Shown here in pieces: positions 38,671 to 52,051 of a DNA stretch of 62,702 nucleotides. The notes under the pieces were generated by a model. That model saw only the letters and a list, made by a program, of their open reading frames with translations. It was not told the DNA's origin and did no database searches. Within the stretch, counting starts at the first letter, position 1. Each line of letters starts with the position of its first letter. Origin of the DNA: Nephromyces sp. MM_2019 (Eukaryota; Apicomplexa; Aconoidasida; Nephromycida); the NCBI GenBank assembly GCA_015657535.1, contig JADHZB010001933.1, positions 5,001 to 67,702 of the forward strand. Reading direction: 5' to 3'. The position numbers were made by a program, and so were the translations under genes.

Positions 38671-41342
38671 TTAAGGTATTGATAATCTAACTGGTGGACG
38701 TCGATTGACTAATTCTTCAATATTTTTATAAAATACTGCTTCTTTTCCATGCTTTGATCTAATTTTGCTTTGAAATTCAACAATATTTGACCATTTATGA
38801 GTATCCTTCATCAAGCTATTTATATCTAGTCCTACTGATGACATTTCTGATTTGTTAGATTTAAATCTATACATTCTTGAATAGTCACTGTTTGAGTATT
38901 CAGAAAAAAAATTCTTAGTGTCATCGTGGGATAAAGCACCTTGAGGTTTACTTGCTTTACCTATATTCAGGAATTCATCCTCATAACTACTCTTTGTTGT
39001 GACAGTTTGTCGTGAATCTATAGTAGTACTTGTGTCACTTTTTTCGGTCAACTTTACTAATTTTAGGTTTGATTTATTGTCTATTTTATGTCCATTATTG
39101 TTACTATCCTTATAGATTTCTTTTATTAATTCATCAAAGTTTAATTTTCCATTCGAATTATTTGATTGAATTTTCAAGAAATTTGAATTTTCACCCTTAA
39201 GATTATGAAGAATATTCCTATAAAAGTCTATATTGGAATTAGATGAATCACCCAAGTATTTCAAAATTTTAAGGTTTTCAACTCTTGTCCCAGGTTGCTT
39301 ATACTCAAAGCATTCTTTGTTGAAAATCTGGTTAATAGAGATGTCATTCGTATCCTTCTTTGTGAAATTTGAGGAAGATTGTGCATGATTAATACACTGG
39401 TATGATTCTTTTTTATATTGCCTGATAACATTTCTATAATTTATTCTTGGAGATAATAATGCAGCAATATTTGTGCTGGAGCTCAAGTTTTTAATTAATT
39501 GCTTAGAAATAAAGTTTGTATTCTTAACTTTAGCTTTATTGCTCACATGGGAGCCTTTCTCTTCTATTGGCTCATTCCTAATTTCATTTAATATATTGTT
39601 GGAAAGACTTGGTTCTCGTTTCTTTTGTGGTGCAAATAGTTTTGTGAGGTTTTCCGGTGTGAAATTTTTACCTTTAATGGACTCTTCTAATGGACTACTT
39701 TCTTTTTGCACAATGTTCAGAGTGCCGTGAGTAATCATAGATGCTGATTTACGGGACCGTCTAGTTACTATTTTGGGATCATTTCCATATGCATCAATTC
39801 CATTTAAACTCGAACCAGAGATATAAGCAGAATTATCACTTTGACTTGATTTTTTATTAATTTTATGCTCATTCCTAGTTTCAGTATCTTTTGAGTGAGA
39901 ATAAGCTAATCCAATAGCTTTATAAGCTTCTAGTGGTTTTTTCAGCTCAAATGATGTATAATGAGGTGATAAAGCGAATGCTAGGCTTCTAATTTTTTCA
40001 TGCCATAAAAAATGTGGAGCCTTTTTGGCTATTGTTTTGAGGTTTTTTAAGACCCATGGGTGTTCAAAGACATCTTTGAGCGACCACCGGTGACTTGGTT
40101 CAGGTGCAGTTAGTCCTAAGAATATATCCCACGATTCAAGCTGATCCCTGAACCCTCTAGGAGGATGTGAATTTCTTAATTGATAAACGGCCCTTTGAAC
40201 ATGTGGGGCTGCTGCAGCCACATTTAAACCTTTTGGTCTACAAGTGAATTTACCCGAGATAAAAAGCATTAAATTCATGCCAACCGCATAATTATCTAAT
40301 TTTTCAGTCAGTGGTCCTGAAAAGTTAATCACTTCAGGTGGGTTTACTTCTAGTGTTCTGTATATTAACATCATATAAAAACATTTTAACAAGCCCTTAA
40401 TAATAATGATAGTAAATCAAGTTTAAACTTCTGCTAAATTTGTTTTTTAATCAAATTTAAAGCTGATTCTATATTCTATTAGTTCTCAAATTACATCCTA
40501 GCGTGAAAAAGTTTTAAACTTAAAATTTTAGCGTCTTCACAGATAAATATTAGATTAGCTAGTACGTAGGAATACTACTCAATGCTAAAATACACGCTTA
40601 TAAATTTCACTCACCCTGGCCACTCCATTGGGTGCAATTGGCAATCGCATAACTTTTCAGACCACCCAAAATCTGCTATAACCATCTTTTTTAACTTGGT
40701 GCACAAAATATTTGTGGGCTTGAGGTCTCTGTGAACTATTTTCTTTTCTTGAAGGAAATAAACAGACTGTAATAGCTGTATGAATAGTAAAAATGACTCC
40801 TCTTTTGTCTGGCATAAATTTTCTTTCCACACCGTACCACCGTCTATAAACTCTTGTATTATCAACCAGCCTTCATGACCATACACTACCTCATGCAATC
40901 TCACTACCCCTGGGCATTGACAAATTGCTAAGTTTTCTATTTCACTTTTGAACATTTGAACCACTCTAGCTTGCGTTTCTAGTGAAAATTTTTGTGGCTG
41001 AAGCAATTTTGCTGCCAAAATTTCCCCCGTCACAACAGACTTAACTTTCCAAACATTAGCGTAAGTTCCAGAGCCGATGTTACAAATAATTATATATTTT
41101 TCAAAGCAGCTACAATTCTTAGTTATCACAGGGATTCTATTGCTAAGAACCCTTGGTAGTTGTAAGAGATCGAGTGGAAGTTGTTTAGAATTAGAATTAG
41201 AGCTTTTATAGGCATTAGTCAAACTCCCATTCTCTTCTTTACGATTCAGTTTAATTGAATTTTGGGATTGAGGAATCGTTGAAGTAGAAAATCTTTGTGG
41301 AACATTCACTGCTCTAGACTTTATGCTTACCCCTTCCAACAT
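38671..41342 (-). CDS. Aurora-like serine/threonine kinase with long C-terminal tail
   Basis: Two exons, 41342-40615 and 40357-38671, join in phase 2 and give 804 residues. The intron sits exactly in the activation segment, linking PMEWPG to GTLEVNPPEV. Kinase features: IGSGTYANVWKV (glycine loop), LAAKLLQP (lysine), VHRDLKPTNIL (catalytic loop), IADFGWSEK (DFG) and GTLEVNPPE (the Aurora-type GTLxYxPPE). FEHPWVLKNL closes the domain near residue 365. ADFGWS plus GTL..PPE points to the Aurora branch, whose members run centrosome and spindle events. The region corresponding to subdomains IX-X is atypical (LDNYAVGMNLMLF). The following 430 residues are Ser/Asn/Lys-rich and disordered-looking. 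A distinct apicomplexan-specific kinase is an alternative. Confidence 0.72.
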
Positions 41343-42690
41343 TGTGAAAATTATGTTGATTTTTTCGAATAGACAGCTTCGACTTTGAAACTGATACCTC
41401 CAAAGCCTTAACTCGATTTTCGAGATATTGAAGAAAATTTTTATATATGTAAGATCAAACTCCAGAGCATTTTTAAATCGAAATTTTTAATTAATTTGAA
41501 GAATTCTCTCCCCTAATAATTGTATTAACTAATACCTCAATAAACTAAAAAAATAGTAACGAATTTCATAGAACTTTAAGCTCATGTTAATTGCTATTTA
41601 TTTTTTCAAAAATTAATTAAACTTAAGATTCTTTTCTTGCTATGAAATCAATATATTTTTTTCAAAACCATGTAGTAAATGTTAAATAGGTTAGACAATT
41701 AAAAAAATTAGGAATTGGGATTCTTTTTTGAATAAGAATCTTTGAGTATTAATTCAATTAAGAATTTTGGGTCTAATAAATAATGGTAAAATTTTAGATA
41801 AATTTGATAACATAGGCAAAATAGTCAAATATTTGTTAAGTTTAATTGCCAAAAAGCAAAAGGCCAATCTATTTCTTTAAAAAATTAGAAGTTATACTAT
41901 TTATTCTAGTAAGCCACTCAAATAGCTTAAAATAGACACACTCATAGCTAAAGTGAAGTAAACCCACTTAAATAATTTCTAGTAAAATAAATATTAAGAC
42001 TTATTTTTAGCCATGTGGTATTATTATAATCAAATTTCCTTTTTTATTCTCGATACTAGCTAGGATATGAAGCTTCAGCTAAGTAACGATTTTATTACCA
42101 CAGCCATAAAATTTGAGTTTGATAAATCGTGATACTTTAGCTTGCATAACAGCAGATGTGCTAATAAAAGTAGTCAAGACCAAGGATGCTATTTTAAAAG
42201 GGACTGTACTACACCTAAGGAAAGTATTTTGTATTGTTTCGAAAGATTTCATAACAGTAATAAAATTCTATTATAACCAAGTTTATAAAAAGAAATGTCT
42301 TAAGTTAAAAACTGATTAATATTAAAAAATTTCCAACAAAAGTTGTTTCATGATAAAGACTTTAGTTCACCCACAAAATAAAAATTTTTAGTTTCATAAT
42401 TCATTATTAGGTTTTGAGTAATTGCTATACAATTCGTGTTTTGGGCATATTTGCCAAATTTTCATTTAGAAAGCTTTCTAGCTAGATTTTATAACAAAGT
42501 TCTTTTAATCTTTGTTTTGTTTTGGCTTAATTAATATGTAGACAATTAACTATTTCTGCTGAAATCTCTATATATGATTTGATTTTTCAATAAATTTTTG
42601 AGCATTAAAGTTTCCATATTTTAGAACAATGCAGAACCTGCATTATGACTCCTGTAAATTTTTGAGTCCTAAATAAAAATCAACTTTTTA
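41343..42690. other. Intergenic between divergent genes
   Basis: Separates the Aurora-like kinase start (minus) from the C2/IQ gene start (plus). AT-rich; a short plus frame at 42113-42319 lacks support. Probably carries both promoters. Confidence 0.45.
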
Positions 42691-44941
42691 ATGGGAAGTC
42701 ATTATAGAAAGATGAAGAAACAGAATTTGAGATTAAGGAATTATGATTATTCTGATCCTTTTTCTACAAATATTTCAGACTATATGTCTAGCACATCTGA
42801 AGAAGAGAGGAGTTCAATTACAAGCCAGAGCAGCATTAAGCAAAGGCTTTGTAAGCTTAAAAGCAAAGAGCTGGAGGAAAGTTTCAAGAAATTCCAAGTG
42901 AATCTATCTCCTTCAGGGAGCTCACAAGGGTTCGCTAACTTTTGTTAAGAATCTAATTTATTTTCAAATGCTTTAAAATTAGTAGCAAAATTATCCTTTT
43001 TATTAGAAACTAGTAATACTTAAGAAAAATTTACTTTTTTTTACAGGGACACCTTTAGTTTTAAAAAATTGAAAGATAAAACCGACGCAACACTGTTAAA
43101 CTCTATGCCAATAATAGATAATTTCTATCTTAGATCTCAAGAAAACACAATCCAAAAGGAAAAAAAAAAGGACCCAGAAAAAAAAAGAGTTGAAAAAAAT
43201 TGCTCAGAAAACGAGCTTGACCTCATGAAAAAGTGGAGAATGTTGTTAGAAAACTCTGAAGATAAAGCAAAACAGTTTCATTCAAGTGCTTTGAATAGCT
43301 ATAGCAAATCTTCACTAGAAAAAATATCATTTACAAAAAGGGAGCTTTGTTCTTTACGAGTGTTGTGGATTACAGTTAAATTTTTGAAAACTCAAAAAGA
43401 AATGCTTGGCGAGACGATGTATTCTGTTAAATTATCTAATGGAGGTGGCTCAACTAAATGGGTTGAAGCTAATTTTTATAAAGATACAGGGAAGTGGGTT
43501 GAAGAATGCAGGATCGAAACAGACATCAAAGTTAGCCTCAAGGACTTGAAAGTAAGATATAGTTAATATATTTTCATATCCATTTTATACTCAGGGCAAA
43601 TCTTGGAGCATAAGTACTGTAAACTCGATTTATTGCGCAAAACTTTCTTAAAATTTCCTTAGAATCAGTTCCTTTTAATACAACGTTACAACACACGATA
43701 TGGAGAGCTTGAGGAGCTAGGGAAAACAACTGTACCTGTTGAAGAGTTATTTACTTCATTACACCCAAAAGTAATGGAATTCCAAAATCCAAGCATCAAG
43801 CATGGCTATATAAAGATTTGCCTTGATAAGGAGTGCAACAATAGCAGTTTTAGTATCATGAGTGATGCAAATAGAAGTGAAAGTGAAGATTTAAATTTTA
43901 ATAAGTCTGAACAGAGGAGCCATAATCAATCATCACTTTTTAAGTCATGGTTTTATATTGTAAGTCTAAAAAGTATATCTCAAATGCATCAGATTTTTGA
44001 CAATTCTATAACTTATAAATTTTTTTATCAATTTAGGATGATTTTGGAAATCAGCAAGGACCGTTTTACACAGATCGAGTCCTGTATTGGGTTGAAGAGG
44101 ATTATTTCGACAATGATTCATTGTTCAGAGCTCAAGAAAAATCGAGTTTTTCCAAGCTCTCAGAGGTATTATAAATAATTTTAAAATTTCAGACACTTCT
44201 CAGCAATAGATTAGACAAATAGGAGTACTAGAAAGACACTTAGGCTCAATTTTTGATCAAAAATGAGTGATTACTTTTGTAAATTAACTCCTACAGCTTT
44301 TAGGAGAAATGCAGGATGATTATAAAGATTGTTCAAACTTTCTAGAATCAAACAAATGCTATAAAGATACTGAAAAAGCTACAGATTCGACACATAAAAA
44401 CGAAATTGATTCAGTTTTGATACTTTTAAAGAAGGCTGAAGAAAGTTTATCAAATATGAATATGCATAAACGTAGTGAATACTTCCTAAATTCGATGAAA
44501 CAAAACTCTTTACACCAAATCAGCACTAAAGTTGATAAAAATAAGCACAAGACTGAGTGTAACTCTGGCTTTAACTCTTGCATATATTTTGTAGACAAGC
44601 CTAAATCAAACGAGGAAACTAATTCACCCGACATTAGTAGCCAATCGACTACGAGTTTTGAAGCTCATAAAGTTAATGGAAAATTTTATTGTAGGAGTAC
44701 TCAGACAGCTCATTTGAACAGGTGTGCTACACTCATTCAAGCTCATTTCAGAGGTTGGTCTGTTAGATCAAAATTAAATCGATTGGTTAATAAATACTGT
44801 AGTGGTAAAAAGCGAGTAAAGTTCAAGGACCAAGCTCAACTAGTAAAATCGTCTTATGAAGATCTGCCCCATCAAGATTTCGCTTTACCCAACTACGAAG
44901 GGCCTTTTGCTTTATCTCCGGTGAGATGGAATGAAAGTTAA
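42691..44941 (+). CDS. C2-like domain and IQ-motif protein, function unknown
   Basis: Five exons, 42691-42929, 43047-43551, 43663-43959, 44037-44165 and 44297-44941, join in phase and give 604 residues. The N-terminus is basic then Ser-rich. Residues about 170-300 look like a beta-rich C2-type domain (LRVLWITVKFLKTQ; KWVEECRIETDIKVSLKDL; GYIKICLDKE). The C-terminal third is charged and helical and contains CATLIQAHFRGWSVRSKL, a good IQ calmodulin-binding motif (IQxxxRGxxxR with substitutions). This suggests calcium or calmodulin-linked membrane or cytoskeletal work, but I do not recognise a named family. The C2 assignment rests on pattern only. Confidence 0.65.
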
Positions 44942-46385
44942 ATAGCACTTTTTATCACTTTAGATGGTGTGTATTACATAAGCAAATTGTTTTTACATAT
45001 GCATTCAAGACTCAAAAATTATTATTGCTTCTACATAATGATAGAAAACTTGCTTTTTTTGAAGTTTTTGTTATAACATAATATAAATTCTTTAGGGTTT
45101 CTGTTACTCACCTTCAAATGTGTCATATACGGCAATAGCTAATCAGAGAAGTCCTCACAAAATAATGTAAATTACCAGTCACATATTATCGGAAAAAACA
45201 CATGGGCAAACTAGTGCTAGCTTTGATTTTCGTTTCTTGATCTAAATTCTTTTAACAATATCGTAATGAATTACTAACTTTTTTAAAGCTTAACACACAA
45301 CATCTACAATTATTTTAATCAATTTACGAGTTATTATATCAACTGCTATACTTGATAAATCTTTAGCCTTTTCTCACTTGATAAAAAGGATTATAATTAA
45401 AAACCAAACAAAAATTTTTAATTTCTATTCCAAGTCTAGAAGTTTTCCATTAAAAATAGGAATTTTTTAAAATATAAATTAATCCTTTATCCAGTCTTTA
45501 AAGGTCTTAAAGTTGTTCGAATGACATACACTATATTTTACAAGGGACAATTAATTTTCACACAAGCAGGAGCGAGTTTTTGAGTGCTTCACAAAACTTA
45601 TTTATCCCTTGAGTTGCTCTGAAATAGAGTGATAATAGCAGACATAATGAAATTGTTGCTAATGTCTTGTAAAATACCAAACATTTGATGTTTATGTGTT
45701 TGATAAGGTATTAGCGCTTTTAACCTTGCATGTCCCACTTTTTTATGAAAGCAGCTCATCCTTCCCATCAGATAAAAGATTTAATTCAAATAATTAGAAT
45801 CACTAATAAGCTCCATACAATTCTCACCCTAAAACTCATACATATCCTTAGGCCTTAAACATAAAAATTTGATGATAAACTGTAGGTCTAGCCCTACCAC
45901 AGAAGAAATGCTTTGGTTAAATTCCCCTGTTTAAGTTTCATAAGTCGATAACAGATTTGCTATACAATACTTAAAATCTTTAATTGTTCATATAATCAGT
46001 TAGTAATTTCTTATATATATTTATCACCTTACTTAGCTTAGTTAGAGAGTATGAACTATATATAACTTTTGTAATTCTCAAAACAACAAAAGCACTTTTA
46101 CTAATGAATTCTCAAATTCCTGGGAATAGAGATCAGCAAACCGACTACATAATAAGAATTAAACAGGGTATAACATTTCACTTAAAAAAATTTTTTGAAT
46201 TGCATATAAATAACTCTTATTTTTTTATTATCTGATTACCTAATTACTGTATAATCTTTGAAGCTTGCTGTTATACATTTAAACAATAATGTCTACACTG
46301 AGCCTGATTTAATTTATTGCTAATTTCATGGGGCCCATTAGCTATTCTTTTCTCACTATAGACTAGATATGTTAATCAAAACAAA
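44942..46385. other. Intergenic, no confident gene
   Basis: AT-rich. A minus-strand exon-like block near 45108-45136 (IAVYDTFE bounded by AG and GTGAGT) hints at a small hidden gene, but I could not link it to a start or neighbouring exon. Confidence 0.4.
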
Positions 46386-49300
46386 ATGGGTATCCATGGA
46401 TTATGGGATATCGTGGCTCCAGCAGGCCTTCGAGTCAGTCCCGAAATCTTGAGCGGAAGGAAGCTGGTAGTAGATGCATCTATATGGCTTATTCAATTCA
46501 TAAAGGGTATGAGATACCCTGATGGTTCCCCTATACGCAATGCTTATATTTATGGCTTTTTTTGGCGCCTTTGTAGGCTCTTATACTACAGAATACTACC
46601 AATAATTGTTTTTGATGGAATACCACCACCTCTTAAAAAGAAAACACTCTACCTTAGACGTACCCAGAGAGAACAAGGAATGGTCAATCTCAAAAAAACT
46701 GCTCAAATGATGCTCATCAACTCATATAAAAAACGTCTCTTGAGCTCAGTAAAGGATGTTATGAAGCCACAACTTATTTTAAAACATAAACCCGAATCAA
46801 AAGATGACACTGACCTCGAGGATAACAACCTACTCCCCTATGACTCTAATAACAATGCTATAGAAGCTGATTTACAGCAAGCCTCCAACAGGTCATCCTC
46901 AAATAGTCGACAATCTTCAGAAGAGGTGGTAATAAAGCATGAAACACTTTCACCCCAAAAGAAAAGGTCTAGCAAGCCACAAGACTTTGATGAAAACGAT
47001 GACTCTGTTGATAAATTGTTTAGTGACCATGAGGATGACTTGATAAATGAGCACTCCTCTAGGAGAAGAAACTACTATGAAAATATTCCAAGTGAATTTA
47101 GAGGTTTTTTATCTGAAAGGCGAAGATTGGATGATATAAATATCCCTAGCAACATTCTCCGTATGCCAGCAGCACAAACCAACAAATTTAGCTTTCCTTT
47201 GAAAGGTGAAGCTGATGATAATAAAACACAAAATCAAGAGGGGTTGAACAAGACCAATATATTTCGCAGGACTGAAGATTTTAAAATGTATCAAATTGAA
47301 GGACCTGATGGGCACACAGAATTTATTGAATTACCCCTAGATTCCGAAATAGATCCAGAAACTTTCAAATCTTTACCATCCAAGCTACAATATCAGATAT
47401 TAACGCAAGTCAAAGACGCCTGGTTGAATGACTCGAGGGTTAAAGCCCTACAATCTAAGGAGGATTTGTATGTTTTCAGTAATGTTCAAATTGAATCGTA
47501 TTTAAGAACTGTCAGGACAAATAAAGAGATCGCTAATGTCAAAATTTCATTAGCAAATGAATTACTGGAAAAAGAAAAGGAATCCATGGAATATGTCCAA
47601 GTTAGAGATCATAAAACATACATCGCTACTCCAATCAATGTAGATCTCCCGGGACCATCCTCTGGACCAAATTTTTACCCGAGATCACTCAAACAAGGCT
47701 TAAATACTGGTAATGGTGCTAAACCACTCCAGAATCAAAACCAGCCCTCATTTAATAATAAATTAAATGATCCACCCAAAAAAAGACGTGGGAAAAAATT
47801 CATAAATAAAACTGAATTCACACCATTTCCAGGTTTGGAGATTGCGTCATTGAACCCCACCGAACTACTACGTCAATCATCCATTGACATTAAGAATAGT
47901 GAGCCAGTTAAGAACGATTCGAAATTTATTCCTAGCCCTCATAAAACCTTTCTCAAGTTTGAAAATATAAGAGAAGATGAATTGATCAGGCAAGACGACG
48001 AAGAAATATTTGGAGACTTGTTTTCTACTTCACACAAGTTTTGCTCAGCTTTACCTCCAAACTATATACCACAAGATTTAAACTCAAAAACTTCCATAAA
48101 TAATCCAACTTATCAACCTCCTCATTCAGCTTATAAACTTTCAGAACAAGCAGAGGACACGCCCAACTCAACACCAAAATCTCTAGCTAGGAAATTTGAC
48201 AATTTAAATGATTTTCCGACCTTACAAGATGATTTTTCTAATTTTCCAGCCCCAGATGTATCTCAATCAAATTTAACTAACCAGAGCCAAAGTAACTATA
48301 CAGCACAAAACTCCACTTTTGATTTGTCAGCTTATAACTTAGTGATAGCTAACACTGATGTAGGTCCTTCTACATATGTTTCTAGAGTTGATGATCAGGA
48401 TGACGATTTTGACGACTGTGAAGTTGATATCTCTACTAGTGAAGACAAACCAATACAAGTGTCTACAGATGCTATAGAGTGGAACCCCTCCTTTTTGAAT
48501 CCTGATACGATAAATAACTTACCACTATCATCAATCACATCTACAAACCACGTTCTACCTAATGATATGAATGAATATTTTATAATTAACTCAATAAATG
48601 CCAGTCGCCAATCAAATTTAAAAACTCTTGATTCATCATTTAATTCTCCTGAAATAGCTCCACTTAATCCCGATCAGCTTTACAATCATCAACAAGCTAT
48701 ATTTCCAACCCAAGAGGGGAACATTCCAGTCAAACCTCAATCCGATATTTTGATTTCAAACTTAGATAAAATTGAAGACAAAATACTTGATAATAATTCA
48801 GATCAATCAACTAACTATATTACACCTTTATCTTCACACATAGGAGCTGAAGACAAGCACACAATGTTTACCAACATGCTAGAACCAGTGTCAAATGAGC
48901 AAGATTCAATTTTACTAACAAATACTTCATCTATAAGTGATATTGTAATTCCTCATATTGATAATCAGGCTCAAAACTACTGTTCTATGCTAAATTCAGC
49001 TAGTGTATATACCCCTCCACTTTTCACAAATGTTAATCATTCAATTCCTGGCTATGATGAAGCTTATAAGCAACTCAATTCTGACTACCATGTATATAAT
49101 ACCGCTTTTAAACCGATATTAACTGAGAATTCTCCATCCTCTTATATTTTTCATGAACCTTCAACACTTGAGCAAGAGAATACTCAGATAATACCCCACA
49201 CACCTTCTACCTCAATTTACAATGCTGCTAAATCAAAAGACATAAGTCATGAAATTCTTTTAGCTAAAGAATATGTAGAAACAAACCAAGAAACTTCTCA

Positions 49301-52051
49301 TCGTGAATCTCATGATCCTCATTTTAGCCCGATTTTTACCGAAATATTAATTGAACCTCAGTCACCCTCACATACTCCCCCTGTTGGTTCCGATCAAGGG
49401 ACTACAACCCTAAAGGCTCATTCACCAAAAGTTTCTCCTATTGAGCAGGTTTCAGAAATTCAAATTAGTACACAAGGCCAAGCTCATAATATAATACCCT
49501 CAGAAGACTTAGTCTCCTTTTCAGCTCATACGATCGAAGCATACAATCAAGCTGCTCATCCTCCACCTCCTGAAAACCTGCCTGATTCATATTTTCAACC
49601 TGAAAACAATACTTATCCATATCCAATTAGCCTGAAGGATATGGGTTCTAAGTTTTTTCAATTTGATGATTGGGAGGATTTAGAGCAACAATTTGAAGAA
49701 GAAAAAAATTATCTCAAAGGTGAATTCGCCAAACTTCAGCGTAATACAGAAAATATAACAGATGAGATGGAGGATGAGGTAGAATCTTATCTACACACAT
49801 CCTTTGTATAAACAATATTGTTTCTAAACAAATTAGTTTTTTTCCCATTTGCTCACTGATCTCATAATATACTTGACCTCTTAAGCTTGTGAATTTCCTA
49901 TTTCGATTATCAGGTCCATCACTAATATCTCCACCTCCATTTCTTTAGGTCAGAGAATTACTCAGCGCTTTTGGTATCCCTTACGTGAATGCTCCCGCAG
50001 AAGCTGAGGCCCAGTGTGCTGTTATGAACCAAATGGGTTTGGTCGATGGAGGTAATCTGATTACAATGATTTTTTTGGTATTTTTATTCTCATTCGAGAC
50101 ATAACACTATACATATATATTTATATATAAACATCCCCTTAAGCAAGATCTCAAAAGTTTTTATTTTTCAAACTTTGACTCTACATGATTTTTTCATATC
50201 AAAGTTATATCAGATGACTCAGATTCATTAGCCTTTGGCAGTGTACAAGTTTTTCGCAATTTTTTCGAAAGCAACAAAACAGTTGAAATGTATGAACTGA
50301 ATGAAATCAAAAGAAAATTGGGTCTATCTCGAGATGACATATTGCTATTGGCTGAGCTATTGGGATGCGATTACACTGTTGGTGTACATGGTGTAGGTGT
50401 TGTCAATGCATTTGAGACCATCAAAGCTTTCCCAAGTTTTGGAGACATGCATAAATTCCGAAAGTGGGCTGAATCTCCCTGGTTTGCTATGACAATTGGA
50501 TCTTACCTATTCATATATTGCTAAATCTTTTCATTTAGACTGTCTACACCACTGTTCAGATGCTTGCATACTTCTCTAAAATTTTGTTTGTTTACCTGTA
50601 ACCATAACCTATATTCAAATTGACTACTTGTTATACAAGACCAATTTTGTAACTTCATTAGTTGCAATATCAGATTTTTTTAAGCTGTTTTACTTATGCA
50701 AAAATAACCATTGCTATAAATTTCAGGCAAGGTGTTGATGAAGAAAGTGATACTCTATTACAGAAAGCATACAAAGATGCACACAAGAATTTTCGTTTTA
50801 ATTGGTAAGTATAATTGACACTTCTTTTTTCTAAATCTCCCCACTGATTGGATAATCACACAAGCGATTTTCAAAACAATATCAATTATCCTAGTTATAC
50901 ATCCCAACACTTTCTTTTAAAGAATTCAAAAGGCATTAGTAAAACTTGAACGAAATAGCACTAGAGTCAACTTACACAAGATAAAATTAAGATATATATA
51001 TATATCACTTATCTCACATCTCGCAACAACATATCAGATGTAAACCTATCTATCTGTACAGGCGGTTCCCTGATGATTTTCCCAGTGAGGATGTTATTGA
51101 GGCATTTCTATACCCTCAAGTAGATCCTTCAAATGAACAATTCTCATGGGGCAAACCAAATCTTGAGAAAATTATCGGAATTGTATCAAATAAAACAACA
51201 ATACCTATATCCGAGGTTATATATAAACTCAGATAAAAGTTGTAAAAGTCAAATAAATCTTAGCCTTTGTCTTTACCACTACAATAATTAGTTTCAAGCT
51301 TAATTGACATAATTCACCAGAATTACTTATATTTTATTGATAGTGTTAATTTCTTGGGTATAAGCATTTACAATTAGATTATGTTACCACTTTTTATGAA
51401 CTTAATTTATTACATAATTTCTCTTATCTATATTTTATTCGAAACTCAGATACAAGAAACAATATCTCAAATTAATAAACGTTTGATGGATAAAGAAGGA
51501 ATGAAGACTCAGCTAAGAATCGATAAAATGTTCAAATACAAACCAAAATCAGATGATCCTGTTGCAACTATTAAATCGAAACGTATGCTAAAGGCGTTGG
51601 AAACAATTAAGCCCTCGGTAAAATTTACGAATTCATAATTTAGTTAATCAGATATCTTTCATAAATAGTATATCTATGGAAAAATTATCTATAAATTTCT
51701 ATCATAATATTGTTAAACATATATACACGTATATATAGATTATAGCTACAAATAAATAGCTCAATTTTTGTGATATAATATAGCCTTTGATTATATTCTG
51801 TGATTTATTTATCTTAATTAATGCCTAAAGCATGACTATACATATATATATAAACTATTCTTACCAAGGAAACAAATTCAAGATTACCAACTTCAAAAAA
51901 TTCACCAAAAAAAGCAAATGCTGCTCGAAAAACAAAACTTACTGCACCTAATAAAGAAAAGAACAATACCACTAAAAGAAGAGCAAAATTTGTAGATAAT
52001 AAAACAACTGAAAACATAGCACTTGATGATTTGGCCAACCTAGATTTTTAG
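46386..52051 (+). CDS. RAD2: XPG/Rad2-type structure-specific DNA repair endonuclease
   Basis: Seven exons, 46386-49778, 49949-50051, 50205-50481, 50727-50804, 51062-51215, 51450-51617 and 51869-52051, join in phase to 1,451 residues (human XPG 1,186). The N-region is nearly canonical: [47 protein letters not shown]. The I-region is in the small exons: [48 protein letters not shown], then [10 protein letters not shown]. These acidic residues bind the two catalytic metals. Between N and I lies a spacer of about 1,000 residues, mostly low complexity, with an acidic patch ([13 protein letters not shown]) of the kind that binds TFIIH. The C-terminus is basic ([18 protein letters not shown]). It makes the 3' incision in nucleotide-excision repair. 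Confidence 0.95.
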
